Part shown: positions 8,505 to 18,686 of the stretch, one piece after another | How positions within the stretch are numbered: the stretch's first letter is position 1 | Layout of the letters: every line of letters starts with the position of its first letter | Source: Candidatus Solirubrobacter pratensis | GTDB lineage: Bacteria; Actinomycetota; Thermoleophilia; Solirubrobacterales; Solirubrobacteraceae | Length of the DNA stretch: 64,000 nt | Assembly: GCF_000425945.1 (NCBI RefSeq) | Contig: NZ_AUEK01000014.1 | Span: 62,001-126,000, forward strand | Direction: 5' to 3' | Notes under the pieces: model-generated | What the model was told of the DNA's origin: nothing | What the model saw: only the letters and a program-made list of their open reading frames with translations | Database searches by the model: none | Position numbers and translations under genes: made by a program

Positions 8505-10517
8505 TCAGTCGAACAGGCTGTCGGGCGACACCGTGATCCGGCGCGACGTCCTGACCTCGCCGTAGGGCGACAGCGGATCGTCGGGGAGCCGCTTGACGTC
8601 GCACGCGGCGAGCACGTCGTCGGTGAGGAAGCGCGACGGCTTGCCGTACCCGTGCGCGTCGTCGGTCCCCTTCGGGCGATGGTGGTAGCGCACCGGGACG
8701 TACAGGTGCAGCGTCCGGCGTGCGCGGGTCATGCCGACGTACAGCAGCCGGCGCTCCTCGTCGATCGACTCGCTGGTGCCGGCCGACATGCACGCCGGGA
8801 AGTTGCCGTCGTAGACCGCGAGGACGTGGACGGAGTCCCACTCGAGCCCCTTCGCCGAGTGGATCGTCGAGAGCGTCAGGTAGTCCTCGTCGAGATGCGG
8901 CGGCTGCGCGATGTCGGCGCTCGAGTTGGGCGGGTCCAGCACCAGCTCGGCGACGAAGTGCCGCGCATCGCGCGCCTCGTGGGCGGCGGCGACGAGCTGG
9001 TCGAGGTCCTGGACGCGCAGCGCGCCGTCGGGATAGCGCTGCTTGACCAGCGGCGCCAGCACCTCGCGCAGTCCCTCGGCCCTCGGCCCTGGCCGCCGCT
9101 CGGCGCGGGCGGCGATCAGCGCGTTGATGAGCGCGTCCGCCGACGCCCTCGCGGCAGCCGGGATCGCCTCGCGCGCCTCCGGCCACGCGGCGAGGCGGTC
9201 GCCGTGGGCCATGATCCCGATGGCCTTGTTCGCCGAGACCGGCCCGACCCCCTCGATCAGCTGGAGGATGCGGAACCACGCGATCTCGTCGGCACCGTTG
9301 TCCGCCAGCCGCAGCAGGGCGACGAAGTCCTTCACGTGCGCCGCCTCCAGGTACCGCAGCCCGCCGTACTTCACGAACGGGATCCGCCGGCGCGTCAGCT
9401 CCAGCTCCAGCAGGTCGGAGTCGTGCGACGTGCGCGTGAGCACCGCCTGCGCGCGCAGCTCGGCGCCCTGCTCGCGCGCCTCGAGCACGCGGTCGCAGAC
9501 CTCGGCGGCCTGCGCGCCCTCGTCGCGCACGAACACGACCCGCGGGCGGACGCCGCCGTCGCGCTCGGCGCGCAGCCGCTTCGGGAACGCACGGACCGCC
9601 TGCGCCGCCACCGCGTTGGCGGCGTCGAGCAGCGGCTGCGTCGAGCGGTAGTTGCGCTCCAGCGTCACCACGCGCGTGCCGGGGAAGTGCTCCGGGAAGT
9701 CGAGGATGTGCGCGGCCGAGGCCGAGCGGAAGCCGTAGATCGCCTGGAAGTCGTCGCCGACCGCCGTGACCGCCGGCCCATGCTCGGCCAGCCCGCGCAC
9801 GAGGTCGGCCTGGAGCCCGTTGACGTCCTGGTACTCGTCCACCAGCACGTGATCGAAGGACGCCGCCAGCTTCGGGCCGACGACTTCGTCACGTGTCAAG
9901 GCCCGCCAGTAGAGCAGCAGGTCGTCGAGGTCGATCACGCCGAGCGCGCGCTTGCGCGCCGTGTAGGCCTTGAACAGCGCCGAGATCGCCTCGCGGTGCT
10001 CCGAGCACCACGGGAAGTGCTCCTCGATCACGCCCGAGAGCGGCTGCTGCGCGTTGACGGTGCGCGAGTAGATGTCCAGCAGGGTCGCCTTGCGCGGGAA
10101 GCGCGTCCGCGACTGCGCGTGGCCGGCCTCCTCGCGCAGGATGTCCAGCACGTCGGCGGCGTCGCCGGCGTCCAGCACGCCGAAGCCGCCGGGCAGTCCG
10201 AGCGCCGTCGCGTGCCGGCGCACGAGCCGGTGCGCCACCGAGTGGAACGTGCCCCCGAGGATGCGAGAGCTGGCGGGTACGAGCCCGCGGGAGCGCTGCA
10301 GCATCTCGCGCGCGGCCCGCCGCGTGAACGTCACGAGCAGGATGCGCTCCGACGGCACGCCCTCGGCGACGAGGTGCGCGACCCGCGCGCACAGCGTCGT
10401 GGTCTTGCCGGTCCCCGCGCCGGCGAGGATCAGCAGCGGCCCGCCGGAATGCGTCGCCGCCTCCCGCTGCTCGGGATTGAGCTGCTCCAGCCAGGGATGG
10501 TCGGCGGTGACTGACAC
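8505..10517 (-). CDS. UvrD/Rep-family superfamily 1 DNA helicase
   Basis: 670 residues. The Q-motif region LNPEQREAA is near residue 13, Walker A LAGAGTGKTTTL near 31, motif II VDEYQDVN near 226, GDDFQAIYGFRSA follows as motif III, and the late motifs STIHSAKGLEWDSV and LLYVGMTRARRTLHLY lie near 540-600. It uses ATP to unwind DNA 3' to 5' and could act in repair or replication restart. It is shorter than UvrD/PcrA of E. coli or Bacillus and lacks a visible C-terminal extension or nuclease domain. The ATG at 10517 is the only start upstream of the Q motif. It is transcribed alone, divergent from the aldo/keto reductase genes. Confidence 0.9.
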   Translation of the reverse strand: MSVTADHPWLEQLNPEQREAATHSGGPLLILAGAGTGKTTTLCARVAHLVAEGVPSERILLVTFTRRAAREMLQRSRGLVPASSRILGGTFHSVAHRLVRRHATALGLPGGFGVLDAGDAADVLDILREEAGHAQSRTRFPRKATLLDIYSRTVNAQQPLSGVIEEHFPWCSEHREAISALFKAYTARKRALGVIDLDDLLLYWRALTRDEVVGPKLAASFDHVLVDEYQDVNGLQADLVRGLAEHGPAVTAVGDDFQAIYGFRSASAAHILDFPEHFPGTRVVTLERNYRSTQPLLDAANAVAAQAVRAFPKRLRAERDGGVRPRVVFVRDEGAQAAEVCDRVLEAREQGAELRAQAVLTRTSHDSDLLELELTRRRIPFVKYGGLRYLEAAHVKDFVALLRLADNGADEIAWFRILQLIEGVGPVSANKAIGIMAHGDRLAAWPEAREAIPAAARASADALINALIAARAERRPGPRAEGLREVLAPLVKQRYPDGALRVQDLDQLVAAAHEARDARHFVAELVLDPPNSSADIAQPPHLDEDYLTLSTIHSAKGLEWDSVHVLAVYDGNFPACMSAGTSESIDEERRLLYVGMTRARRTLHLYVPVRYHHRPKGTDDAHGYGKPSRFLTDDVLAACDVKRLPDDPLSPYGEVRTSRRITVSPDSLFD

Positions 10518-10555
10518 GTCCGCAGGACGCTACGAGCGCTCCCGGACGCATCGGC

Positions 10556-10561
10556 TACGTT
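10556..10561 (+). promoter_or_regulatory. -10 box TACGTT before the short leader frame
   Basis: TACGTT ends 9 nt before the ATG at 10571, the same spacing seen at other probable leaderless starts here. It would make the 12-codon frame at 10571 the first translated unit of the aldo/keto reductase transcript. Confidence 0.4.
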
Positions 10562-10570
10562 CAGCCGCTC

Positions 10571-10609
10571 ATGTCGCGAACGTTCCCCACCTCCGCCCCG
10601 AGCGCCTGA
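10571..10609 (+). CDS. Possible 12-codon leader peptide coupled to the aldo/keto reductase
   Basis: ATG at 10571 opens MSRTFPTSAPSA and stops at TGA 10607-10609, which overlaps the next gene's ATG as TGATG. Its start is placed correctly for a leaderless promoter. It may simply load ribosomes onto the aldo/keto reductase start, which has no ribosome site of its own. No run of one amino acid suggests classic attenuation. It may be chance. Confidence 0.35.
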   Translation: MSRTFPTSAPSA

Positions 10610-11577
10610 TGCGCTACGTCAAGCTCGGCTCCACCGGCCTCGACGTCTCGGTCATCTGCCTCGGCTGCATGAGCTTCGGCGCCGCCGGCCGCGGCACCCA
10701 CGCCTGGACGCTCGACTACGACGCCTCCAAGGCGATGATCCGGCAGGCCCTCGACGGCGGGATCAACTTCTTCGACACCGCGAACGCGTACTCGGACGGG
10801 ACGAGCGAGGAGTTCGTCGGCCGCGCGCTCAGCGAGGTCGCGCGCGAGGAGGTCGTCGTCGCGACCAAGGTCTTCACCCGCATGCGGCCCGGGCCCAACG
10901 GCGCCGGCCTCTCGCGCAAGGCGGTCCTCGGCGAGCTCGACGACAGCCTGCGCCGGCTCGGCACCGACTACGTCGACCTCTACCAGATCCACCGCTGGGA
11001 CTACGACACGCCGATCGAGGAGACGCTCGAGGCGCTCCACGACGTCGTCAAGGCCGGAAAGGTCCGCTACATCGGCGCCTCCTCGATGTTCGCGTGGCAG
11101 TTCGCGCAGGCGCTCTACACGGCCGACCTCAACGGCTGGACCCGCTTCGTCTCGATGCAGAACCACCTCAACCTCCTCTACCGCGAGGAGGAGCGCGAGA
11201 TGCTGCCGCTGTGCGACGACCAGGGGATCGGCGTGATCCCGTGGAGCCCGCTCGCCCGCGGACGGCTCACGCGCGACTGGGACGCCGGGACGGCGCGCTC
11301 GGAGACCGACGAGTTCGGCCGCACGCTCTATCTCGACTCCGACCGCGCGATCGTCGAGCGCGTCGCCGAGGTCGCCGCCGCCCGCGGGGTCTCACGCGCC
11401 CAGGTGGCGCTCGCGTGGATGCTGCGGCACCCGAGCGTCACCGCGCCGATCGTCGGTGCGACCAAGACCGGCCATCTGGCCGACGCGCTCGCAGCGGTCG
11501 ACCTGGAACTGTCGGACGAGGAGGCCCTGCGCCTCGAGGAGCCCTACGCGCCGCACGGCGTCGCCGGGCACCGCTGA
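10609..11577 (+). CDS. Aldo/keto reductase
   Basis: 322 residues. The NADPH-dependent aldo/keto reductase barrel is clear: FFDTANAYS (catalytic Asp and Tyr), ATKVF (Lys) and YQIHRWD (His) form the tetrad, and IPWSPLARG and IVGATK are the late cofactor-binding segments. It resembles the class that reduces small aldehydes and ketones in the cytoplasm. A second, different aldo/keto reductase follows 18 bp downstream, and a TetR gene after that, suggesting one stress or detoxification unit. The substrate is unknown. Confidence 0.9.
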   Translation: MRYVKLGSTGLDVSVICLGCMSFGAAGRGTHAWTLDYDASKAMIRQALDGGINFFDTANAYSDGTSEEFVGRALSEVAREEVVVATKVFTRMRPGPNGAGLSRKAVLGELDDSLRRLGTDYVDLYQIHRWDYDTPIEETLEALHDVVKAGKVRYIGASSMFAWQFAQALYTADLNGWTRFVSMQNHLNLLYREEEREMLPLCDDQGIGVIPWSPLARGRLTRDWDAGTARSETDEFGRTLYLDSDRAIVERVAEVAAARGVSRAQVALAWMLRHPSVTAPIVGATKTGHLADALAAVDLELSDEEALRLEEPYAPHGVAGHR

Positions 11578-11595
11578 CAACGGAAGGAACGACGG

Positions 11596-12459
<864 letters not shown>

Positions 12460-12530
12460 TGCGCGCGCCGGACCTGAGCCGGTGGCGACGACGGACGCGA
12501 TCAGCAGGCGCTCGGGCGTCACGCTCCGGA

Positions 12531-12563
12531 TTCTCGGACGTGCGCGTCCGGAACAGATAGGCT
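12531..12563 (+). promoter_or_regulatory. Palindromic operator and -10 box of the tetR gene
   Basis: An imperfect palindrome, TTCTCGGACG and CGTCCGGAA with a TGCG centre (12531-12553), lies immediately before TAGGCT (12558-12563). The -10 ends 8 nt before the ATG at 12572. A dyad placed over the -35/-10 spacer is typical of a self-repressing TetR protein. Confidence 0.6.
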
Positions 12564-12571
12564 GCGTGGAC

Positions 12572-13195
12572 ATGGGGGAGCCCATCGCCCCGCTCCGTCC
12601 GCTCCGAGCGGACGCCGCGCGCAATCGCGCGAGGATCCTGGACGCCGCGCGCACGGCGTTCGCCGCGTCCGGGCTCGACGTCGGCGTCGAGGAGATCGCG
12701 CGGCGCGCCGGCGTGGGAAAGGGGACGCTGTACCGTCGCTTCCCGACCAAGGAGGCGCTCGTCCGGGCGATCTTCGACGACTTGCTCGATGACATCGAGA
12801 CGCTCGTGGAGACGGTCGCCGGGCGGCCCGACGCGGGGGAGGCGTTCGTGTTCTTCCTCGGCGAGTCGGCGCGCCGGCAGGCGACCAACCAGGGCTTCCT
12901 CGACGTCGTGGCCCAGCGGCTCGGCGCCGCCGCGCTGACGTCCGAGCAGCGCCGCCGCTTCCTGGCCGCGATGGGCAGGCCGCTGCGGCGCGCGCAGGAG
13001 GCCGGGAGCGTGCGCGGCGACCTCGTGGCCGAGGACGTGCAGATGATCTTCCGCATGCTCGGCGCGACCACCCGGCCCGCCGCGGACGGCTCGCCGATGG
13101 ACGATCACTGGCCGCGCTACATCGGCCTGGTGTGCGACGCGCTGCGGCCGGAGGCGGCGACGCCGCTCCCGGCCGGCCCCTGGCGTTCCCGCTAA
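12572..13195 (+). CDS. TetR-family transcriptional repressor
   Basis: 207 residues. The N-terminal helix-turn-helix is standard: NRARILDAARTAFAASG, then VEEIARRAGVGKGTLYRRF near residues 35-55. The rest is the variable ligand-binding and dimer domain. The ATG at 12572 is chosen because it follows an operator and TAGGCT box; an upstream GTG at 12482 would run through the operator. It probably represses itself and, by proximity, may influence the two aldo/keto reductases upstream. The ligand is unknown. Confidence 0.88.
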   Translation: MGEPIAPLRPLRADAARNRARILDAARTAFAASGLDVGVEEIARRAGVGKGTLYRRFPTKEALVRAIFDDLLDDIETLVETVAGRPDAGEAFVFFLGESARRQATNQGFLDVVAQRLGAAALTSEQRRRFLAAMGRPLRRAQEAGSVRGDLVAEDVQMIFRMLGATTRPAADGSPMDDHWPRYIGLVCDALRPEAATPLPAGPWRSR

Positions 13196-13260
13196 GCCTG
13201 GACCCACCGATCCCCACGACGCCGAGGCATCCACGGATCCTCGGTCGATCCAGGCTAAGC
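13191..13260. terminator. Bidirectional hairpin spanning both convergent stop codons
   Basis: GCTAAGCCTGGA at 13191-13202 pairs with TCCAGGCTAAGC at 13249-13260 (one mismatch), and the pairing continues inward with two mismatches. An inner CCGAGG/CCTCGG stem lies at the centre. The tetR stop (13193-13195) and the chemoreceptor stop (13255-13257) sit in opposite arms. Confidence 0.7.
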
Positions 13261-15105
13261 CGAGATCTTGAAGCGCGCGACCAGCGCGTCGAGCGACTCG
13301 GCGGTGCGCGCGAGGTCGGCGGCGCTGGAGGCGATCTCCTCCGTCGAGGCGCTCGTCTGCTGCGTCGAGGCCGAGACCTGCTGCGCGGACGCCGAGGACT
13401 GCTCGGCGACCGCGGCCACCTCGGTGACGTCGCTCTCGGCGCGCTGCGCCTCGGCGGTGATCTGCCCGACCGACGCCGCGATCTCCGCGATCCGGGCGCT
13501 GACCGCCTCCACGGCGCCGTCGATCGCCTCGAACGCCGCGCGCGTCTGCTCGACGGTCGCGACGCCGTCGGACGTCCGCTGCGCCCCGTTGGCGACGACG
13601 CCGACGACCTCCCGCGTCTGCGCCTGGATCTCGGCCACCAGCGCGGCGATCTGCGCCGCCGCGTTCTGGGACCCCTCGGCGAGCTTGCGCACCTCGTCGG
13701 CGACGACGGCGAAGCCGCGGCCCTGCTCGCCCGCGCGGGCGGCCTCGATCGCGGCGTTGAGGGCGAGCAGGTTGGTCTGCTCGGCGATGCCGGTGATGGT
13801 GGTGACGATCCCGCCGATGCGCTCCGAGCGCGCGGAGAGGTCCTCGATCGCGGCGCCGACCTGCGCGGAGGAGTCCGCCACCTGGCGGATCGCGGAGGTC
13901 GCCTGCCGCGCCGCCTGGACGCCTTCGCGGGCGACGCGGCGCGCCTCCTCGGCGGCCTCGGCCGTCGCCGTCGCGGCGTCGGCCGACGCGCCGGCGGCGC
14001 GGGCGGCCTCCTGCACGGCGGCGCGCGTGGACTCCACCATCCGCACCTGGCGCTCCGCGCCCTGCGCGACGTCGGTCACCGCCGACGCGATCTCGCCGAC
14101 CGCCCGGCCGGCCTCCTCGGAGGTCGATGCGACCTGCTGCGACGTCGTGGTGACGCTGCTCGCCGTCCTGGCCACCTCCCCGATCAGCTCGCCCAGCTCG
14201 TCGCGCATGCCGCCGTAGGCGGCGATGCTGCGCTGCACCTTGACGAGCATCCCGTTGAACGCCGTCGAGAGGCGGCCCAGCTCGTCGCCGGCACCGACCA
14301 CCAGCGGCTCGGTGCCGGGCCGCGCCTCGCGTGTGAAGTCCCCGGCGGCCGCCGCCTCCAGGCCGTCCGTGAGCTCCTGCAGGCAATGGTCGTTGAGGGT
14401 GCGCAGGCGTTCCATCAGCTCGCGCACCGGGGCGACGACGCTGCGGATGATCAAGACCGCGATCGTGCCTGAGATCGCCAGCGCGGCCAGCAGCACGACG
14501 ATCAGCAGGCGCGACGTCGAATCGGCCTGCCCCTTGAACCGCGTCGCGTCGGCCGCCGTGTCGCGGCTGACGGAGGCCTGCAGCGCGCCGATCGCCTGGG
14601 CCATCGACGTCATCGCCGGCGAGAGCTTCCGCGTGTAGATCGTGCGCGAGCCGTCGCGCTCCGGCGCGCGGCCGATGGTCTCCTTGCGCGAGAGCGCGAT
14701 CGCCTTGGCGACCGCGTCCCCCCACGCGCCGGCGGTCGCGTTGAACCGGTCCAGCACGCGCTGCGCGGCGGTGCCCCTGACGAGCGGCGCGAGCTTCTCG
14801 CCGTCGGCGATCGCGCCCTTGCCGAGCGAGTCGACGGCCGCCGCGACGCGATCCTGGCTCTTCAGGTCGCCGTCGTAGACGTACAGGTGCTCGGCGGTGA
14901 GCCGGCCGACCGCCTGCACCCGCCGGCCGAGGTCGCCGGCGAGCACGGTCGCGCGCATGCCGGTGCCGGTGAGCCGGTCGACGTCGCCGCCGAACGAGCG
15001 GAACACGTTGACGGAGATCGCCGTGATCGCGACCAGCGCCACGGCCAGCAGGCCGAACGCGGTGCCGAGCCGCACGGCGAGCGGCAGGTTGGCGAAGCGG
15101 GACAT
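13255..15105 (-). CDS. Methyl-accepting chemotaxis protein
   Basis: 616 residues from the ATG at 15105, which has AGGAG about 9 nt upstream. There is one membrane segment near residues 12-32, an extracytoplasmic helical sensor region to about residue 195, and a second membrane segment, [14 protein letters not shown], near 200-222. A HAMP-like linker leads into a long coiled-coil signalling domain. The kinase-binding hairpin tip [18 protein letters not shown] is near residues 450-468. It would sense an external ligand and control CheA, implying the organism is motile. No other che or flagellar gene is in the window. A sigma-28-like promoter lies directly upstream. Confidence 0.93.
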   Translation of the reverse strand: MSRFANLPLAVRLGTAFGLLAVALVAITAISVNVFRSFGGDVDRLTGTGMRATVLAGDLGRRVQAVGRLTAEHLYVYDGDLKSQDRVAAAVDSLGKGAIADGEKLAPLVRGTAAQRVLDRFNATAGAWGDAVAKAIALSRKETIGRAPERDGSRTIYTRKLSPAMTSMAQAIGALQASVSRDTAADATRFKGQADSTSRLLIVVLLAALAISGTIAVLIIRSVVAPVRELMERLRTLNDHCLQELTDGLEAAAAGDFTREARPGTEPLVVGAGDELGRLSTAFNGMLVKVQRSIAAYGGMRDELGELIGEVARTASSVTTTSQQVASTSEEAGRAVGEIASAVTDVAQGAERQVRMVESTRAAVQEAARAAGASADAATATAEAAEEARRVAREGVQAARQATSAIRQVADSSAQVGAAIEDLSARSERIGGIVTTITGIAEQTNLLALNAAIEAARAGEQGRGFAVVADEVRKLAEGSQNAAAQIAALVAEIQAQTREVVGVVANGAQRTSDGVATVEQTRAAFEAIDGAVEAVSARIAEIAASVGQITAEAQRAESDVTEVAAVAEQSSASAQQVSASTQQTSASTEEIASSAADLARTAESLDALVARFKISA

Positions 15106-15140
15106 GGGTGCGGGCTCCTGGCGGGTGTGGGTCGCCCGGG

Positions 15141-15167
15141 TGATCGGCACACCGGATCCAGGATTGA
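15141..15167 (-). promoter_or_regulatory. Sigma-28 (FliA/SigD)-type promoter
   Basis: On the minus strand TCAA (15167-15164), 15 nt, then GCCGATCA (15148-15141). This closely matches the known motility-sigma consensus TAAA-N15-GCCGATAA. The start would fall near 15133, giving a leader of about 28 nt that contains the AGGAG site of the chemoreceptor gene. Confidence 0.65.
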
Positions 15168-15318
15168 GCCGGCGGTCACGTTCGCGTCCGCCGCGCATGG
15201 CGCCACAGGGCCTCGGCCCAGTCCGCGATGCCGGCCGCGAGATGGCCCAAAGGGCCGGTCACGACCCATGCGGCGATACGCTGGCGCATGGCCGCTTTGT
15301 ATCGTTGACCGCCGCTCT

Positions 15319-16638
15319 ATGGCCCAGACCGTCAACACCACCGTCACCGAGCTGCCCGAGTCGCGCGTGCGCGTCGAGGCCGAGATCGGCACCGACGAGC
15401 TCGACCGCCGCGTCACGCAGGCCGCTCGCCAGCTCGCCCGCAACCTCCGCGTCCCCGGCTTCCGCGCCGGCAAGGCGCCGCCGCCGGTCGTGATCCGGCG
15501 CGTCGGCCGCGCAGCGGTGCTCGACGAGGCGGTGCGCGAGTCGCTCGCCACGTGGTACCGGGCGGCGATCGACGAGGCGGGGATCGTCCCGGTCGGCGAG
15601 CCGGAGATCGACATCGACTTCGAGAAGCTGCCGGGGGCGGGCGAGCCGCTGCACTTCTCGATCGAGATCGGCGTGCGGCCGAAGGCGACGCTCGGCGACT
15701 ACAAGGGCCTTGAGGTCCCCAAGCGCGAGCCCGACGTCTCCGACGAGACCGTCGGCGAGGAGATCGAGCGCCTGCGCGAGCGCTCCGCCAAGCTCGAGAC
15801 GGTCGACCGCCAGGCCCAGCGCGGCGACTTCGTCGTGATGGACTTCGCCGGCACGGTCGGCGGCGAGGCGTTCGCCGGCGGCGAGGGCCGCGACCAGATG
15901 GTCGAGCTCGGCTCCGGCCGGCTGGTGCCCGGCTTCGAGGAGCAGCTCGAGGGCGCCGTCGGTGGTGAGTCACGCACCGTGAAGGTGACCTTCCCGGACG
16001 ACTATCCCGCGACCGAGCTCGCCGGGCAGGAGGCCGAGTTCGCCGTCACCGTCCGCGACGTAAAGGCCAAGCAGCTGCCGGACATCGACGACGCGCTCGC
16101 CGAGGAGGCGGGGTTCGACTCGCTGGACGAGCTGCGCGAGGACATCCGCTCGCGCCTGTCGGAGGTCGAGACGCAGCGCATCGACGCCGAGTTCCGCGAG
16201 GCGGCGCTGGACGCCGCCGTGGAGGCCGCGACGATCGAGGTGCCCGACAGCCTCGTCGAGGCGCGCGCCCGCGAGCTGTGGGACTCGATGCTGCACTCGC
16301 TCGCGCACCAGGGCATCTCGCGCGACGCGTACCTGCGCATCTCCGGCCGCTCGGAGGAGGAGACGGTCGAGCAGGCCAAGCCGGACGCCGAGCAGGCGCT
16401 CAAGCGCGAGGCGGTGCTCGCCGCGATCGCCGAGGCCGAGAGCCTGGATCCGTCCGAGGAGGAGATGCTCGAGGCCGTCAAGGAGGCCGCGCCGCCCGGC
16501 GACCGGACGTCGCCGAGCAAGCTGCTCGAGCGGCTGCGCGCCAACGGGCGCGTCGACGCGCTCAAGGACGACCTGTCACAGCGCAAGGCCCTGGACCTGG
16601 TCGCCGAGTCGGCCAAGCCGGTCGCCGCGCCCAACTAG
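15319..16638 (+). CDS. tig: Trigger factor, ribosome-bound chaperone and prolyl isomerase
   Basis: 439 residues. The N-terminal ribosome-binding domain carries VPGFRAGKAPP near residue 50, corresponding to the GFRxGKxP signature that docks on L23. The FKBP-type PPIase domain is near 150-230 (GDFVVMDFAGTVGG). A long helical C-terminal substrate-binding domain ends in an Ala/Pro-rich tail. It shields nascent chains. The order tig-clpP-clpX is widespread. The ATG at 15319 is the first codon matching the family N-terminus; TATCGT lies 13 nt before it. Confidence 0.96.
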   Translation: MAQTVNTTVTELPESRVRVEAEIGTDELDRRVTQAARQLARNLRVPGFRAGKAPPPVVIRRVGRAAVLDEAVRESLATWYRAAIDEAGIVPVGEPEIDIDFEKLPGAGEPLHFSIEIGVRPKATLGDYKGLEVPKREPDVSDETVGEEIERLRERSAKLETVDRQAQRGDFVVMDFAGTVGGEAFAGGEGRDQMVELGSGRLVPGFEEQLEGAVGGESRTVKVTFPDDYPATELAGQEAEFAVTVRDVKAKQLPDIDDALAEEAGFDSLDELREDIRSRLSEVETQRIDAEFREAALDAAVEAATIEVPDSLVEARARELWDSMLHSLAHQGISRDAYLRISGRSEEETVEQAKPDAEQALKREAVLAAIAEAESLDPSEEEMLEAVKEAAPPGDRTSPSKLLERLRANGRVDALKDDLSQRKALDLVAESAKPVAAPN

Positions 16639-16666
16639 CGGTTAAGAACTGATCGAACGACCCGGG

Positions 16667-16694
16667 TTGGACCGGATGGGGCCGTTGCTAGTCT
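16667..16694 (+). promoter_or_regulatory. Probable housekeeping-type promoter of clpP-clpX
   Basis: TTGGAC (16667-16672), a 16-bp spacer, then TAGTCT (16689-16694). It would give a leader of about 75 nt before the GTG of clpP. The leader contains two CGAAGCGA-type direct repeats close to the start codon, of unknown meaning. Confidence 0.5.
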
Positions 16695-16775
16695 TCGGCC
16701 GAGTGAGCGGTCCCCGGGCCGATCCGGTGTGCACCTGAAGGATTCGAGCGACCGAAGCGAAACGAAGCGAGGACC

Positions 16776-17360
16776 GTGAGCCCACTCGTACCGATGGTCG
16801 TCGAGCAAACCTCCCGTGGGGAGCGTGCGTTCGACATCTATTCCCGCCTGTTGAACGAGCGGATCATCTTCCTGGGGACCCCCGTGGACGATCAGATCGC
16901 CAACCTGATCGTCGCCCAGCTCCTGCATCTGGAGTCCGAGGATCCCGACAAGGACATCTCGCTCTACATCAACTCGCCGGGCGGCTCGGTGTACGCGGGG
17001 CTGGCGATCTACGACACGATGAACTTCATCAAGCCCGACGTGTCGACGATCTGCGTCGGCATCGCGATGTCGATGGGCGCCCTGCTGCTCGGGGGCGGCG
17101 CGCCGGGCAAGCGGATGGCCCTGCCGAACGCGAAGATCCTGATCCACCAGGTCAGCTCCGGCTTCCAGGGTCAGGCGACGGACATCGAGATCCATGCTCG
17201 CGAGGTCATCGAGCTGCGTCGCCGCCTGGATGAGATCATCGCCCAGCACTCGGGCAAGGACGTGGAGAAGGTCCGGTCAGATACGGAACGCGACTACTTC
17301 ATGTCCTCCGAAGAAGCGCGGGAGTACGGCATCATCGACAGGGTGATCCGAGAGCACTAG
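16776..17360 (+). CDS. clpP: ATP-dependent Clp protease proteolytic subunit
   Basis: 194 residues from a GTG. The serine protease triad is visible as Ser99 (GIAMSMGA), His124 (ILIHQV) and Asp173 (TERDYFM), and SPGGSV forms the oxyanion strand. Fourteen subunits form the chamber that degrades proteins fed by ClpX. The nucleophile motif reads AMSMG where most ClpP have AASMG. clpX begins 5 bp after the stop, so the two are co-translated. Only one clpP is present here; many actinobacteria have clpP1 and clpP2 side by side. Confidence 0.96.
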   Translation: MSPLVPMVVEQTSRGERAFDIYSRLLNERIIFLGTPVDDQIANLIVAQLLHLESEDPDKDISLYINSPGGSVYAGLAIYDTMNFIKPDVSTICVGIAMSMGALLLGGGAPGKRMALPNAKILIHQVSSGFQGQATDIEIHAREVIELRRRLDEIIAQHSGKDVEKVRSDTERDYFMSSEEAREYGIIDRVIREH

Positions 17361-17364
17361 CTGC

Positions 17365-18639
<1,275 letters not shown>

Positions 18640-18671
18640 CTCGTCCTTCGGGTTCGAGTCCGGTCGTCTCC

Positions 18672-18677
18672 TAGACT
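18672..18677 (+). promoter_or_regulatory. -10 box TAGACT before valS, probable leaderless promoter
   Basis: TAGACT ends 9 nt before the ATG at 18687 in the 47-bp clpX-valS gap. No ribosome site is present, so this promoter would produce a leaderless or near-leaderless message. Confidence 0.45.
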
Positions 18678-18686
18678 CCCGGCGCG

